Origin: Clostridium sp. M62/1
Lineage (GTDB): Bacteria; Bacillota; Clostridia; Lachnospirales; Lachnospiraceae
DNA length: 64,000 bases
Assembly (NCBI RefSeq): GCF_020736365.1
Contig: NZ_CP085988.1
Location: 3,827,915 to 3,891,914 of the forward strand
Direction: 5' to 3'
The position numbers and the translations under genes were made by a program. The notes below the pieces were generated by a model. The model saw only the letters and a program-made list of their open reading frames with translations. It was not told where the DNA came from and made no database searches. Positions within the stretch are counted from its first letter, which is position 1; every line of letters starts with the position of its first letter. Positions 25,506-37,304 of the stretch are shown one piece after another.

Positions 25506-26879
25506 CTATTCCTTCCCGTAGTACATATCCAGGAACTTGTCGTCGATTCTCTTCAGCTCGCTTCTCGGAAGGATGGAGAGCAGCTTCCAGCCAATCTTTA
25601 AGGTTTCCTCAATGCTCCTGTCTGTCTCATAGCCCTGGGAAACGTACTCCTTCTCAAAGGCGTCGGCAAATTTCGCGTAAATCAGATCCACGTCGGACAA
25701 GGCCGCCTCACCCAGAATAACCATCAGCTCCTTGGCCTCCTTGCCCCTTGCGTAGGCTGCAAAGAGCTGGTTCATGGTGTTGGAGTGGTCGGCTCTCGTC
25801 TTTCCCTCGCCGATTCCCTTATCCTTCAGACGGGACAGGGACGGAAGCACGTCGATAGGCGGCATAACTCCCTTTCTGTAGAGCTCACGGCTCAGGATGA
25901 TCTGCCCCTCTGTGATGTAGCCCGTCAGGTCCGGGATCGGATGGGTTTTATCATCCTCGGGCATGGTAAGGATCGGGATCATGGTAATGGAGCCAGTTTT
26001 CCCGTTCTGCCGCCCTGCTCTCTCATAGATGGAGGCCAGATCCGTATACATGTATCCCGGATAGCCGCGGCGGCCCGGAACCTCCTTCCTGGCCGCGGAG
26101 ATCTCTCTCAGGGCATCGGCATAGTTTGTAATATCCGTCAGAATAACCAGCACGTGCATATTTTTTTCAAAGGCCAGGTACTCCGCCGCCGTCAGCGCCA
26201 TCTTCGGGGTGGCGATTCGCTCTACGGCCGGATCGTTTGCCAGATTGATAAAGAGCACGGTCCGGTCGATGGCTCCCGTCTCCTTAAAGCTCTCCGTAAA
26301 GAAGTGGGACTCCTCGAAGGTAATTCCCATGGCTGCAAAGACAACGGCAAACTGCTCATCTGTCCCCCGCACCTTGGCCTGTCTTGCAATCTGGGCCGCC
26401 AGGTTTGCGTGGGGAAGGCCGGAAGCCGAGAAGATGGGCAGCTTCTGTCCTCTTACCAGAGTGTTCAGTCCGTCGATGGCAGAAACTCCTGTCTGGATAA
26501 ACTCCTGGGGGTAGCTTCTGGCAGCCGGGTTCATGGGAAGTCCGTTAATGTCCCTTCTCTCGTCCGGAAGGATCTCAGGCCCTCCGTCGATGGGGCGTCC
26601 CAGTCCGTCAAAGACGCGTCCCAGCATGTCCTCAGACACCCCAAGCTCCATGGTCCTTCCCAGAAAACGCACCTTGCTGTTGGAAAGGTTAATTCCTGTG
26701 GAGTTCTCAAACAGCTGTACCAGGGCATTGCCCCCGTCGATCTCAAGGACCTTGCAGCGCCTTGTCTCTCCGTTTGCCAGCTCAATCTCTCCCAGCTCGT
26801 CGTAGGTCACATTCTCAACGCCCCGCACCAGCATCAGAGGACCTGCAACCTCCTGTATGGTTCTGTATTCCTTTGGCAT
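25506..26879 (-). CDS. ntpB: V-type ATPase subunit B
   Basis: The 457-residue non-catalytic nucleotide-site subunit of the A3B3 head. It has the ATPase alpha/beta fold without a canonical Walker A ([17 protein letters not shown] occupies the site), as expected, and [21 protein letters not shown] as family signature. Its start overlaps the final base of the subunit A stop codon, indicating translational coupling and stoichiometric synthesis. Confidence 0.96.
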   Translation of the reverse strand: MPKEYRTIQEVAGPLMLVRGVENVTYDELGEIELANGETRRCKVLEIDGGNALVQLFENSTGINLSNSKVRFLGRTMELGVSEDMLGRVFDGLGRPIDGGPEILPDERRDINGLPMNPAARSYPQEFIQTGVSAIDGLNTLVRGQKLPIFSASGLPHANLAAQIARQAKVRGTDEQFAVVFAAMGITFEESHFFTESFKETGAIDRTVLFINLANDPAVERIATPKMALTAAEYLAFEKNMHVLVILTDITNYADALREISAARKEVPGRRGYPGYMYTDLASIYERAGRQNGKTGSITMIPILTMPEDDKTHPIPDLTGYITEGQIILSRELYRKGVMPPIDVLPSLSRLKDKGIGEGKTRADHSNTMNQLFAAYARGKEAKELMVILGEAALSDVDLIYAKFADAFEKEYVSQGYETDRSIEETLKIGWKLLSILPRSELKRIDDKFLDMYYGKE

Positions 26880-28648
26880 TAGAAGTCCTCCCTTCTGAGC
26901 ACGTCGTCAATTTCCTTCCCAAGCTCCTCTTTAACTGCCTCGTATTCCCTCTCAATCTCATCGTCCGTCACGTATTTGAAACGGCCGATCTTCTCCCGCA
27001 CAGCCATCTTGATTAACCCCTGCACGTTTGCCCCGTTTTCCAGGGCCTTCCTTGACTCATCGTAGAAGGCGAGCACCAGCTTCATCATGAGGAACTGCTT
27101 TCTCAGGGACGTATAGGTGTCAATCTCGTGGAAGGAGTTCTGGTGCAGAAAGTCCTCGCGGATGGAGCGGGCCGCTTCCATCTTAAGGCGATCAGAAGGC
27201 GACAGCGCATCCATGCCTACCATCTTTACAATCTCCTCCAACTCTGCCTCCTCCTGCAGAAGGCTCATCATGCCCTGACGGCAGGTCATCCATTCCGATG
27301 AAACGTGCTCGTTGAACCACTTGCCCATGTTGTCCACATAGAGCGAATAGCTGGTCAGCCAGTTGATAGCCGGGAAATGCCTCTTGTAGGCCAGGGACGA
27401 GTCGAGTCCCCAGAATACCTTCACGATGCGCAGCGTCGCCTGGGAAACAGGCTCGGAAATGTCGCCTCCCGGAGGGGAAACGGCTCCGATGGCGGACAGA
27501 GCTCCCTCTCTGCCGTCCTTTCCTTTGCAGATCACATGGCCTGCCCTCTCGTAGAACTGAGCCAGACGGCTTCCCAGGTAAGCCGGGTAGCCCTCCTCGC
27601 CGGGCATCTCCTCCAGACGGCCTGACATCTCTCTGAGAGCCTCGGCCCAGCGGGAGGTGGAATCGGCCATCAGGGCCACCGAGTAGCCCATGTCCCTGAA
27701 ATACTCCGCAATGGTAATTCCCGTGTAAATGGAAGCCTCCCTGGCAGCCACAGGCATATCGGAGGTATTGGCGATTAACACCGTCCTCTGCATCAGCGAG
27801 TGGCCTGTCTTGGGATCCTTTAACTCCGGAAACTCGTTTAATACATCTGTCATCTCATTTCCGCGCTCGCCGCAGCCGATATAGACCACGATATCGGCCT
27901 CCGCCCACTTGGCCAGCTGGTGCTGGATCACGGTCTTGCCGCTTCCAAACGGCCCCGGAACTGCGGCCACGCCGCCCTTGGCGATAGGAAAGAAGGCGTC
28001 GATGACCCTCTGGCCTGTCACAAGAGGCATCTCAGGCGGCAGCTTTTTCTGGTAGGGCCGCCCCTGTCTGACGGGCCATCTCTGCATCAGGGTCAGCTCC
28101 CTGTCTCCGTTTTCCGTTGATATGACAGCCACTGTCTCCTCCACTGTAAACTCTCCTGACCGGATCTCCTTTACGGTGCCCTTTACGCCGTTTGGAACCA
28201 TGATCCTGTGTACGACCACAATGGTCTCCTGCACGGTTCCGATAATATCTCCGGCCTCTACCTCATCGCCGGCCTTCACTGTGGGAACGAAATTCCATTT
28301 CAGGTCACGCTTTAAGGAGGGAACCTCCACGCCTCTCTTCAGGTTATTGCTCCCTGTTATCTTCATAATATCGTCCAGAGGACGCTGGATTCCGTCGTAA
28401 ATACTCGTGATGAGTCCCGGTCCCAGCTCAGCGGACAGCGGCATATCCATGGACTCCACCGGCTCCCCCGGCCCCAGTCCCGAGGTCTCCTCGTAAACCT
28501 GGATATACGCCTGATCCCCGTGTATCTCAATGATCTCTCCAATCAGCCGCTGGCTGCTGACCCGGACTACGTCGTACATATTTGCATCCCGCATCCCCTC
28601 TGCAATGACCAGCGGGCCTGCTACCTTTTTAATCACACCTTTGCTCAT
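26879..28648 (-). CDS. ntpA: V-type ATPase catalytic subunit A
   Basis: A 589-residue catalytic subunit. Walker A is [12 protein letters not shown] at about residue 232, followed by [14 protein letters not shown], which includes the catalytic Glu, and [18 protein letters not shown] (Walker B). The A-type insert (non-homologous region) lies between the beta-barrel and the nucleotide domain. Length matches bacterial and archaeal A subunits. It follows subunit F by 48 bp. Confidence 0.97.
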   Translation of the reverse strand: MSKGVIKKVAGPLVIAEGMRDANMYDVVRVSSQRLIGEIIEIHGDQAYIQVYEETSGLGPGEPVESMDMPLSAELGPGLITSIYDGIQRPLDDIMKITGSNNLKRGVEVPSLKRDLKWNFVPTVKAGDEVEAGDIIGTVQETIVVVHRIMVPNGVKGTVKEIRSGEFTVEETVAVISTENGDRELTLMQRWPVRQGRPYQKKLPPEMPLVTGQRVIDAFFPIAKGGVAAVPGPFGSGKTVIQHQLAKWAEADIVVYIGCGERGNEMTDVLNEFPELKDPKTGHSLMQRTVLIANTSDMPVAAREASIYTGITIAEYFRDMGYSVALMADSTSRWAEALREMSGRLEEMPGEEGYPAYLGSRLAQFYERAGHVICKGKDGREGALSAIGAVSPPGGDISEPVSQATLRIVKVFWGLDSSLAYKRHFPAINWLTSYSLYVDNMGKWFNEHVSSEWMTCRQGMMSLLQEEAELEEIVKMVGMDALSPSDRLKMEAARSIREDFLHQNSFHEIDTYTSLRKQFLMMKLVLAFYDESRKALENGANVQGLIKMAVREKIGRFKYVTDDEIEREYEAVKEELGKEIDDVLRREDF

Positions 28649-28696
28649 TGGAAGGCTTCACCCACCTTTCTTCTAATCTTTTCCCTGTCAGCCCGG

Positions 28697-29017
28697 CTAA
28701 ACTGTGCCGAACAATATATCCGAACCCACTGCCTGCTCCACGGAGCTCTTGACTCTCTCGATCCCCTTGCCCGTATTCCCGGAAACACCGGGAATCAGGA
28801 TGACGGACGGGAGCAGACTCTCCTTAAACTTTTCGATCGCATGGCCGATACCGGCGGCTGCCGCCTCCGTAATATAGATGACGGCGTAATCCCCGGAGGC
28901 CAGGCGGTAAAACAGCTCTTCCGCTTCCTCTGCTTCCTTTACGGGAAATGTGTCAAGCCCCAGGGCAGCAAAGCCGTAAATGCTGTCGTAATCTCCGATG
29001 ACCGCTATCTTATACAT
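28697..29017 (-). CDS. ntpG: V-type ATPase subunit F
   Basis: A 106-residue stalk subunit (F in archaeal naming, NtpG in Enterococcus). MYKIAVIGDYDSIYGFAALGLDTFPV and VILIPGVSGNTGKGIERVKSSVEQAVGSDIL fit the Rossmann-like fold of this subunit. ATG at 29017 is chosen because it gives the conserved N-terminus and a GGAAATGT-type context; it overlaps the end of subunit C by 8 bp, so translation is coupled. It binds subunit D in the rotor. Confidence 0.92.
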   Translation of the reverse strand: MYKIAVIGDYDSIYGFAALGLDTFPVKEAEEAEELFYRLASGDYAVIYITEAAAAGIGHAIEKFKESLLPSVILIPGVSGNTGKGIERVKSSVEQAVGSDILFGTV

Positions 29018-29984
29018 ACATTTCCCTGATCCTTTCCCTGATGCTCTCATCCGGCAGGCCGTTCAGCTTTCCTGTCAGGATGATCCGCACAGTTTTAATC
29101 TCATTTTCCCTGGCAAGCAGGTAGGCCACCAGAGGGCCCGCTGAAAACGGATTGTATTTCTGCGGCTTGATAGACTCTATCAGCTGGTTGTCGCACCACC
29201 GCTCAAAGGCTGAGGCTGACTCCTTTAATGCCTCTGCCCCGTCTCTGTAGGACGTTTCCCCCAGGTATTCACAGATAGCAGGAACGCCGGACAGGGCCGC
29301 CATGGCCAGCTTCTCCACGTCCAGACTGTCGCAGGGAGCCATAGCCCGGCGCATAAATTCCAGCTCCTTCCCCGTTTTCTGGGAGCGGACGGCAATCTTG
29401 ATGTCGGCTACCGCCGTCACCGATTCAGCGTAGGCCATAATCACCGGCTCTTTGCTTTTTTTCCCTTCGCTGTAAATGGCCTCCAGAGCCGCCCGGTCCA
29501 CGATCACGTCGCAGGCCTGCCCGTCTCCTGTATGAAGAAAGGTTTCGCAGGCCTCCCTGGCCGCCTCCCTCATATGTTCCGGGAGAGCGTCAAAGTCCTT
29601 TTCCGCCACGATCCGCTCCATTTCCTTTCCGTCTACTGCACAGTCATCATAGTAGACAGAACCGTGAAAACCGGAGTTCACAGCCCCCTTGATGGCGGCC
29701 TTCAGATTGTGGTAGAGACTCTGGTAGGTCAGAACCGAAAGAATCTGATCCTCCCCTCTCAGAAGCTCCTTTACCGTTTTCTGGGCCTTTTCCCGCTCAG
29801 CTTCCAGAATCTCCTCCGCCGTCTGGGAGGGATTTCCGTTCCCCCATCCCTTCTCAGCCAGGAAGGCCAGGCAGCCCTCATAGGTTTTCACAGCCATCAG
29901 CTGTTCTATGACAGAGGCGGAAAAGAGCGTCATTTCCATGGCGCGGATGCGCGCAACTGCATATGTGTAATTTTTGTCAGACAT
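29010..29984 (-). CDS. ntpC: V-type ATPase subunit C
   Basis: A 324-residue helical subunit that links the rotor shaft to the membrane ring (V-type d/C subunit). YTYAVARIRAMEMTLFSASVIEQLM at the N-terminus, repeated three-helix bundles, and the FSAGPLVAYLLARENEIKTVRIILTGKLNGLP C-terminal signature are recognisable. Length is normal. It overlaps subunit F at its 3' end. Confidence 0.94.
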   Translation of the reverse strand: MSDKNYTYAVARIRAMEMTLFSASVIEQLMAVKTYEGCLAFLAEKGWGNGNPSQTAEEILEAEREKAQKTVKELLRGEDQILSVLTYQSLYHNLKAAIKGAVNSGFHGSVYYDDCAVDGKEMERIVAEKDFDALPEHMREAAREACETFLHTGDGQACDVIVDRAALEAIYSEGKKSKEPVIMAYAESVTAVADIKIAVRSQKTGKELEFMRRAMAPCDSLDVEKLAMAALSGVPAICEYLGETSYRDGAEALKESASAFERWCDNQLIESIKPQKYNPFSAGPLVAYLLARENEIKTVRIILTGKLNGLPDESIRERIREMYV

Positions 29985-30087
29985 TCGCTGTCCTCCTTCA
30001 ATGCCCTTTCAATGCTCTCACGCCCCGGCTTTCCCTCGCAGCGTCAGCCGGGACTGTCATGTTCTGTCATGTTCAGAGTTCTGCCTG

Positions 30088-30702
30088 TCACCGACTCTCT
30101 TTCTGCGCCTTTCCAAACAGCAATCCGGAAACCTGGTCAGAAAGCTCATCCCTCCTGGCTGCAAACAGTGCCTCAAAGGAGCAGTTCTCCTCCACCCCTC
30201 CGTAGACCAGCACAAAGCCGCCGCTGATGGAAACCGGGTGTTGGGAAAGTTTTATAGTTCCGCCCTTTTTCCCTGCTGCCTTTTGAAGCGTGTCCTCAAA
30301 GTCCTTTGGCAGACGCCCTAAATCCTTTTCGGAAAAGCAGATCTCCCCTTCTCCTGAAAGCAGAAAGCACTCCGCCATTTTTTCTATCAGTGCAAAATAT
30401 TCTCTGTCCTCCATATTCAGAAGAGTTTCACGGGCCTTTTCGATAAGGCCGCTTATCATCTCCTGTTTCGCAGCGAGAAGCATCTGGCGTTTTTTCAGTG
30501 CGGCCGAGGACTCTGCCCTGGCTCGTCTGTTCTTCTGTTCAAGCTGCAAACTCTCGTCCGCCTCTTCTCTCATTTTTTCAAGGCTGTCCCTCGTCTCCCG
30601 AAGGATTTCCTCTGCCTCAGCCTCTGCTGCGGCCCGGATTTCCCCGGCCTGCCGCCCGGCATCCTCAAGGATCCGGTTCGTTATTTTTTCCAGTCCCGTC
30701 AT
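30088..30702 (-). CDS. ntpE: V-type ATPase subunit E
   Basis: A 204-residue peripheral-stalk subunit. Residues 1-95 form a long charged helix (MTGLEKITNRILEDAGRQAG, then alternating A/E/R) that pairs with subunit G/H, and the C-terminal globular part (GGFVLVYGGVEENCSFEALF) contacts the B subunit. The ATG at 30702 is used because it gives the family N-terminus; the frame extends to 30729 without a ribosome site. Confidence 0.9.
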   Translation of the reverse strand: MTGLEKITNRILEDAGRQAGEIRAAAEAEAEEILRETRDSLEKMREEADESLQLEQKNRRARAESSAALKKRQMLLAAKQEMISGLIEKARETLLNMEDREYFALIEKMAECFLLSGEGEICFSEKDLGRLPKDFEDTLQKAAGKKGGTIKLSQHPVSISGGFVLVYGGVEENCSFEALFAARRDELSDQVSGLLFGKAQKESR

Positions 30703-30757
30703 ACTGCCTCTCCCTCCATGTCCGGCCAAACTGCGTGTTTTTGTTTACCCTATTACA

Positions 30758-33246
<2,489 letters not shown>

Positions 33247-33381
33247 GTAAACATCCCTCCTGTCTTTACAAGACCATCCTTCTGCTTGAACTGTCTCTCA
33301 CTTTCCAGGCCCCAGACCTGTGTCTGACTCTCAAATGAAGCATGGGTTAAACGGTGTCTGTCTGTTCCTGACCGGCAGCTC

Positions 33382-33690
33382 TTATACCAGCCTTTCTATG
33401 ATAAGTTTCACTGCCTCAGGGGTTTTCTCTGCCGCCTTATCCTTCATGGCAGCCGCCTCTTCTCCGGCCTCCCTTTCGGCTTCCCTCATCAGCTCCTCAG
33501 CCTCCCTGGCGTAATCCAGTTCTGACCTGGAATTCCTTGCAGAAACCTCCTGCTTGAATTTCTCTCTTTCAGCCTCCGCCTCGCTTCTCGCATTGCTTAC
33601 AAGCTGCCGCCCCTCCTCAGAAGCCCTTCTGATCATTTCCTCCGCCTCGGCCTCTGCTTTTTTTACAGCTTCTATTGTCTCCTGCACCAT
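33382..33690 (-). CDS. V-type ATPase subunit G/H (peripheral stalk)
   Basis: A 102-residue, almost entirely helical, charged coiled-coil protein (EAVKKAEAEAEEMIRRASEE, then repeated A/E/R heptads). This composition and its position as first gene of the operon identify it as the stalk partner of subunit E (NtpF/AhaH type). It has no other recognisable domain. A 135-bp gap separates it from subunit I. A promoter about 250 bp upstream probably drives the whole operon. Confidence 0.85.
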   Translation of the reverse strand: MVQETIEAVKKAEAEAEEMIRRASEEGRQLVSNARSEAEAEREKFKQEVSARNSRSELDYAREAEELMREAEREAGEEAAAMKDKAAEKTPEAVKLIIERLV

Positions 33691-33861
33691 CTAATCACCA
33701 CCTGTTCTCCTGCAAAGCACGGCTTCTGCCTGACCCTGGCGCCTCCGGCGCCGTTTTAATAGCTCCGTCTTCATGCAAAATGCCTCTCACAGCCAAAAGA
33801 AAGCTTCCCTTCCCGCTCTCTAGCCGTTCTCACTTTAGTATAATGCGGCCTCCTTCTCTTC

Positions 33862-33891
33862 ATTCATAAAATACAGATTCATAAAATACAG
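33862..33891. repeat. 15-bp perfect tandem duplication
   Basis: ATTCATAAAATACAG occurs twice in a row in the untranslated leader of the V-ATPase operon, within the gene-free stretch 33691-34326. It may be a simple slippage product or a regulator site. Confidence 0.75.
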
Positions 33892-33937
33892 ATTCTTTAA
33901 ATAAAATCAACCATTAGCATTTCGCACATTTGAATCA

Positions 33938-33966
33938 ATTATACAACAATTTGTTTTGTTTGTCTA
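33938..33966 (-). promoter_or_regulatory. Probable promoter of the V-ATPase operon
   Basis: On the minus strand TAGACA (33966-33961), 17-bp spacer, TATAAT (33943-33938). It is the only well-matched promoter in the AT-rich region 33900-34060 and implies a leader of about 240 bases. Confidence 0.65.
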
Positions 33967-34178
33967 TTATCAGGTAATGCTTCTTTTCATTTCTATTTTA
34001 TTGTACAAAAATATTTTTCTTGGAATAATATATTAAAAACAGACAGGATAATACCATTTCCGCACAGGAGTCTCTCAGGTTTTCCGGGCTCTGCCATGAA
34101 AGGCGCAGAAAATTATATGCCTGAGGGACAGCTAATAATAGAGAAATCTGGTGATATAACAGATGAAACTAAGAAACC

Positions 34179-34219
34179 AAAAGAGGAGAGCGCACCTTCT
34201 CAGCATTCTCTCCTCTTTT
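34179..34219. terminator. Bidirectional terminator after the MerR gene
   Basis: AAAAGAGGAGAG (34179-34190) pairs with CTCTCCTCTTTT (34208-34219), with A and T runs on the two flanks, about 110 bp past the MerR gene stop on the minus strand. Confidence 0.8.
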
Positions 34220-34326
34220 TCACGAATCTATATTTTCTTTCTGTCCCTCTGGAGCTGGAGGCCATTCATAAACTGAAGCTCATGGGCCTCCCTCCCTGTC
34301 CTCTTAGCTTCCCGCTTCTCTGCCCC

Positions 34327-35136
34327 CTACAGCTTATTCCCATTCCTCCCAAACTTTCTTTTTCTGAACGGGAAAAACGGAAGCTTCGTAGCAGCAGCCT
34401 CCAGGCGGCTCTGGTTATCCCTCTGGTAGATGCGGATAATCTCATCGAGCCGTTTAAACCGTTCCTCCTCCTTCTCATCAGCCACCCGCATCAGGTAGTC
34501 CATCTCCTTTAAGAGCTTCTCATGGACCATATAGGCGATGTCCTGGCTCAGTTTTTCGCAGTTTTCCTCCACCGCGCGGCCGATGATGTGGTTCATGAGC
34601 CGCTGGAACTGCTCCATCTTTCCATTTTCCAGAATCTCCTCAAGTCCCACCTGGGGCTCCTGCCGGTTTATGCCGGTTTCTGCTGCCAGCGTCACCTCTC
34701 CCTCGCCGTCTTTCTGGAGAGCCTGTCCATCCTGTCCGCCTGCAGCCGGAATCTCCTGCCCCTGTTTCCTGTACTCAGCCTGCCCGTCCATTGCAGCCTG
34801 TCCCCCTTCTTCCTGAATTTCTCCGCCCTGTGAAGCCCCCGCTTCCCTGAGCGCCGCCAGCACATCCTCCTCCAGCACTTCATTTGGAATGATCACCTTG
34901 CCGTCCGACTCCAGCGACTTAGCGAGAGCCGTCTTAATCGCCTTGAGCTGGTACCCCTTGTCCTTGAGCATTTTCACCTGCTTAAACAGACGGATATGAA
35001 ACTCTGTATAAAAACGATGTCCCATCTCATTTCTGGGTATCTTAAGCTCCAGCTCATCCTCCCAGTATCTCAGCACATGCGCTTCCACATCCACCTTCCT
35101 GGAAGCGTCTGATATCAGATAATGTACCTCAGCCAT
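34327..35136 (-). CDS. MerR-family DNA-binding protein with long C-terminal helix
   Basis: A 269-residue protein. The N-terminal MerR winged helix reads SDASRKVDVEAHVLRYWEDELELKIPRNEMGHRFYTEFHIRLFKQVKMLKDKGYQLKAIK (written here as landmarks VLRYWE, GHRFYT, LFKQVKML). A glycine/glutamine-rich linker (about 95-165) and a long charged helix (about 170-240, KLLKEMDYLMRVADEKEEERF) follow, ending with a basic tail. There is no metal-binding cysteine pair. Similar MerR-helix proteins include phage and chromosome-anchoring factors (RacA-like), but I would not assign one. Promoter-like TTGACA and TATAAG elements lie 50-90 bp upstream. Confidence 0.8.
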   Translation of the reverse strand: MAEVHYLISDASRKVDVEAHVLRYWEDELELKIPRNEMGHRFYTEFHIRLFKQVKMLKDKGYQLKAIKTALAKSLESDGKVIIPNEVLEEDVLAALREAGASQGGEIQEEGGQAAMDGQAEYRKQGQEIPAAGGQDGQALQKDGEGEVTLAAETGINRQEPQVGLEEILENGKMEQFQRLMNHIIGRAVEENCEKLSQDIAYMVHEKLLKEMDYLMRVADEKEEERFKRLDEIIRIYQRDNQSRLEAAATKLPFFPFRKRKFGRNGNKL

Positions 35137-35337
35137 GATTCAATCCTCTCCTTTGGTTCACAATATTTCGTAGCTTACTTATACTATATGCAAACCAAAT
35201 TCCAATTATGTCAAAATAACCCTCAAAAATAACAGAATCTCCCTCGAAAAGCCTTATCCACAGTTCAGAAAAAATCTCACCCCTCCATCCACATCCCGCC
35301 TCCCCTTATCCCCCTCCTTTCCCCTGTAATTTCCTTC

Positions 35338-35503
35338 CTCCAGCAAAAAAACCAGTTTATTCGTAAACTTCACTCCAGCAAAAAAGCTAGTTCTTTCATA
35401 ACTTCACTCCAACAAAAAAGCCAGTTTTTTCATTAACTTCACTCCAGCAAAAAAGCCAGTTTTTTCGTGACTTCGCTGGAACGAAAAAACTGGCTTTTTT
35501 GCC
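35338..35503. repeat. Terminator-derived repeat array after dnaB
   Basis: Four direct copies of a 34-35 bp unit beginning CTCCAGCAAAAAAGCCAG and ending ACTTCA start at 35338, 35373, 35407 and 35442. The fourth copy pairs perfectly over 22 bp with an inverted copy (35481-35502) around the loop GACTTCGCTGGA, giving a terminator for dnaB on the minus strand. The first three copies lack inverted partners. The rest of the gap 35137-35337 holds only the MerR promoter region and C-rich DNA. Confidence 0.9.
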
Positions 35504-35515
35504 ACCCCACCCTCT

Positions 35516-36853
35516 CTACCTCTCCTTCGCCAGATTCTCAAATTTCGTGAGCTCCGGTCTCCAGAGAAGATTCACGGTTCCGATGGGACCGTTTCTCTGC
35601 TTGGCAATGATTACCTCTGCAATATTCGGATTTTCTGTATCTTTGTGGTAATAGTCGTCCCTGTAGAGGAACATAACCATGTCCGCGTCCTGCTCGATGG
35701 CTCCCGACTCTCGAAGGTCAGACAGCATGGGCCTGTGATCCGGCCTCGTCTCGCAGGCGCGGGAGAGCTGGGACAGAGCGATGACCGGCGCATTCAGCTC
35801 CCTGGCAAGAGCCTTCAGGGAACGGGAAATCTCCGAGATCTCCTGCTGCCTGTTTTCCCCTCCCTTCCCGCTTCCGCTCATAAGCTGAAGGTAGTCGATA
35901 ATTACGATGGACAGTCCGTGCTCCAGCTTCATTTTCCGGCACTTGGAGCGCAGCTCCATAATGGAAATTCCAGGCGTGTCGTCTATAATCAGCCTGGAGT
36001 TTCCGATCACGCCGATTCCCTCCACAACGGCATCCCAGTCTGAGTCGGACAGGGTTCCCGTCCTCAGCTTCTGGGAATCCACCCTGGACTCCATGGAGAG
36101 CATTCGGTTCACCAGCTGCTCCTTGGACATCTCCAGACTGAACACCATGCAGGGAAGATTTTTTCTCACTGCAATGTGATCCACCACATTCAGCACAAAG
36201 GCTGTCTTTCCCATGGACGGCCTGGCGGCGATCAGGATAAAATCGGAGGGCTGAAAGCCCGAGGTCCTGTAGTCCAGATCATGAAACCCGCTGGGAATCC
36301 CCGTGACCGAGCCCTGGTTTTTCGAGGCTGCCTCAATCTTTTCCAGCACGTTTAAGGCCACCTGGCGGATAGGCACGAAATCCCCGCTTCCCTTGCTCTG
36401 AAGCAGATCGAATACCGCCTTCTCCGTGTGAGCCAGAATATCATCCAGCTTGTCCTTCCCCGCATAGCAGGTATTGGCAATCTCCTCGTTTATTTTGATC
36501 AGTCTTCTCAGCACTGCCTTCTCACGCACAATATTGGCGTAGGACTTCACATTGACCGAGGTGGGGACTGTCGTCATAATATCTCTGACAAAATCCAGGC
36601 TGCTGATCTCCGGGGGAACATCCTTCTCCTTCAGGCGGTCCTGGAGCGTCACCAGATCCACCGGCTTTCCCTCGTTAAACAGCTCCACCATGGCCTCAAA
36701 CATCACGCCATACTGATGCTGGTAAAAATCGGCGCCTGTGACAATCTCAGACGCCGAAATAATCGCTTCGCGGTCCATCAGCATGGAGCCGATGACGGAC
36801 TGCTCCGCCTCTGTACTGTGAGGAAGCACGCGCTTAATCAGCGCTTCATCCAT
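35516..36853 (-). CDS. dnaB: Replicative DNA helicase
   Basis: The 445-residue hexameric 5'-3' helicase of the replication fork. The N-terminal primase-interaction domain (1-150) begins LPHSTEAEQSVIGSMLMDREAI. The RecA-like domain has Walker A as AARPSMGKTAFVLN, a Walker B in IVIIDYLQLMSG, and ALSQLSRACETR with the sensor residues and arginine finger downstream. Length is normal with no intein. It lies 3 bp after rplI, a clustering common in Firmicutes. Confidence 0.97.
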   Translation of the reverse strand: MDEALIKRVLPHSTEAEQSVIGSMLMDREAIISASEIVTGADFYQHQYGVMFEAMVELFNEGKPVDLVTLQDRLKEKDVPPEISSLDFVRDIMTTVPTSVNVKSYANIVREKAVLRRLIKINEEIANTCYAGKDKLDDILAHTEKAVFDLLQSKGSGDFVPIRQVALNVLEKIEAASKNQGSVTGIPSGFHDLDYRTSGFQPSDFILIAARPSMGKTAFVLNVVDHIAVRKNLPCMVFSLEMSKEQLVNRMLSMESRVDSQKLRTGTLSDSDWDAVVEGIGVIGNSRLIIDDTPGISIMELRSKCRKMKLEHGLSIVIIDYLQLMSGSGKGGENRQQEISEISRSLKALARELNAPVIALSQLSRACETRPDHRPMLSDLRESGAIEQDADMVMFLYRDDYYHKDTENPNIAEVIIAKQRNGPIGTVNLLWRPELTKFENLAKER

Positions 36854-36856
36854 CTG

Positions 36857-37303
36857 TTAAGCCTCCGTCACCTTTACGCGCAGCGTGCCTGTTACCTCCT
36901 TGTGGAGCTTAACAGGAACCTCATGAGTTCCAAAGGTTTTCAGTGGTTCAGGAAGCACCAGCTTTTTCTTATCGATCTCTACCTTCAGCTGCTCGAAAAC
37001 GGCCTTTGCAATTTCCTTTCCCGACACAGAGCCGAAGGCTCTTCCTCCCTCGCCGGCGCGGATCGATAAGGTTACGGACTTATCCTCCAGGAATTTGGCC
37101 ATCTCCTTTGCGGCGGCCAGCTGCTCGGCGGCAATCTTAGCCTCGTTGGCCTTCTGCAGCTTCAGATCGTTTAAGTTTTTGGCCGTAGCCTCCACACCCA
37201 GGTTTTTCTTTAAGATAAAGTTTCTCGCATAGCCGTCATTTACCTTTACTACCTGTCCCTTCTTTCCCAGGGACTTCACATCCTCTAATAATACTACTTC
37301 CAT
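36857..37303 (-). CDS. rplI: 50S ribosomal protein L9
   Basis: 148 residues, normal length. The N-terminal domain MEVVLLEDVKSLGKKGQVVKVNDGYARNFI with the long connecting helix, and the C-terminal rRNA-binding domain (GRAFGSVSGKEIAKAV), are both complete. It binds 23S rRNA near the L1 stalk. It is 1 bp after gdpP and 3 bp before dnaB, so these three genes form one operon. Confidence 0.97.
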   Translation of the reverse strand: MEVVLLEDVKSLGKKGQVVKVNDGYARNFILKKNLGVEATAKNLNDLKLQKANEAKIAAEQLAAAKEMAKFLEDKSVTLSIRAGEGGRAFGSVSGKEIAKAVFEQLKVEIDKKKLVLPEPLKTFGTHEVPVKLHKEVTGTLRVKVTEA

Positions 37304-37304
37304 T

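Noticed and set aside
35338..35503. CRISPR-like array
   Set aside because: The 34-35 bp units are contiguous with no unique spacers, there are no cas genes, and the last unit forms a terminator with an inverted copy.
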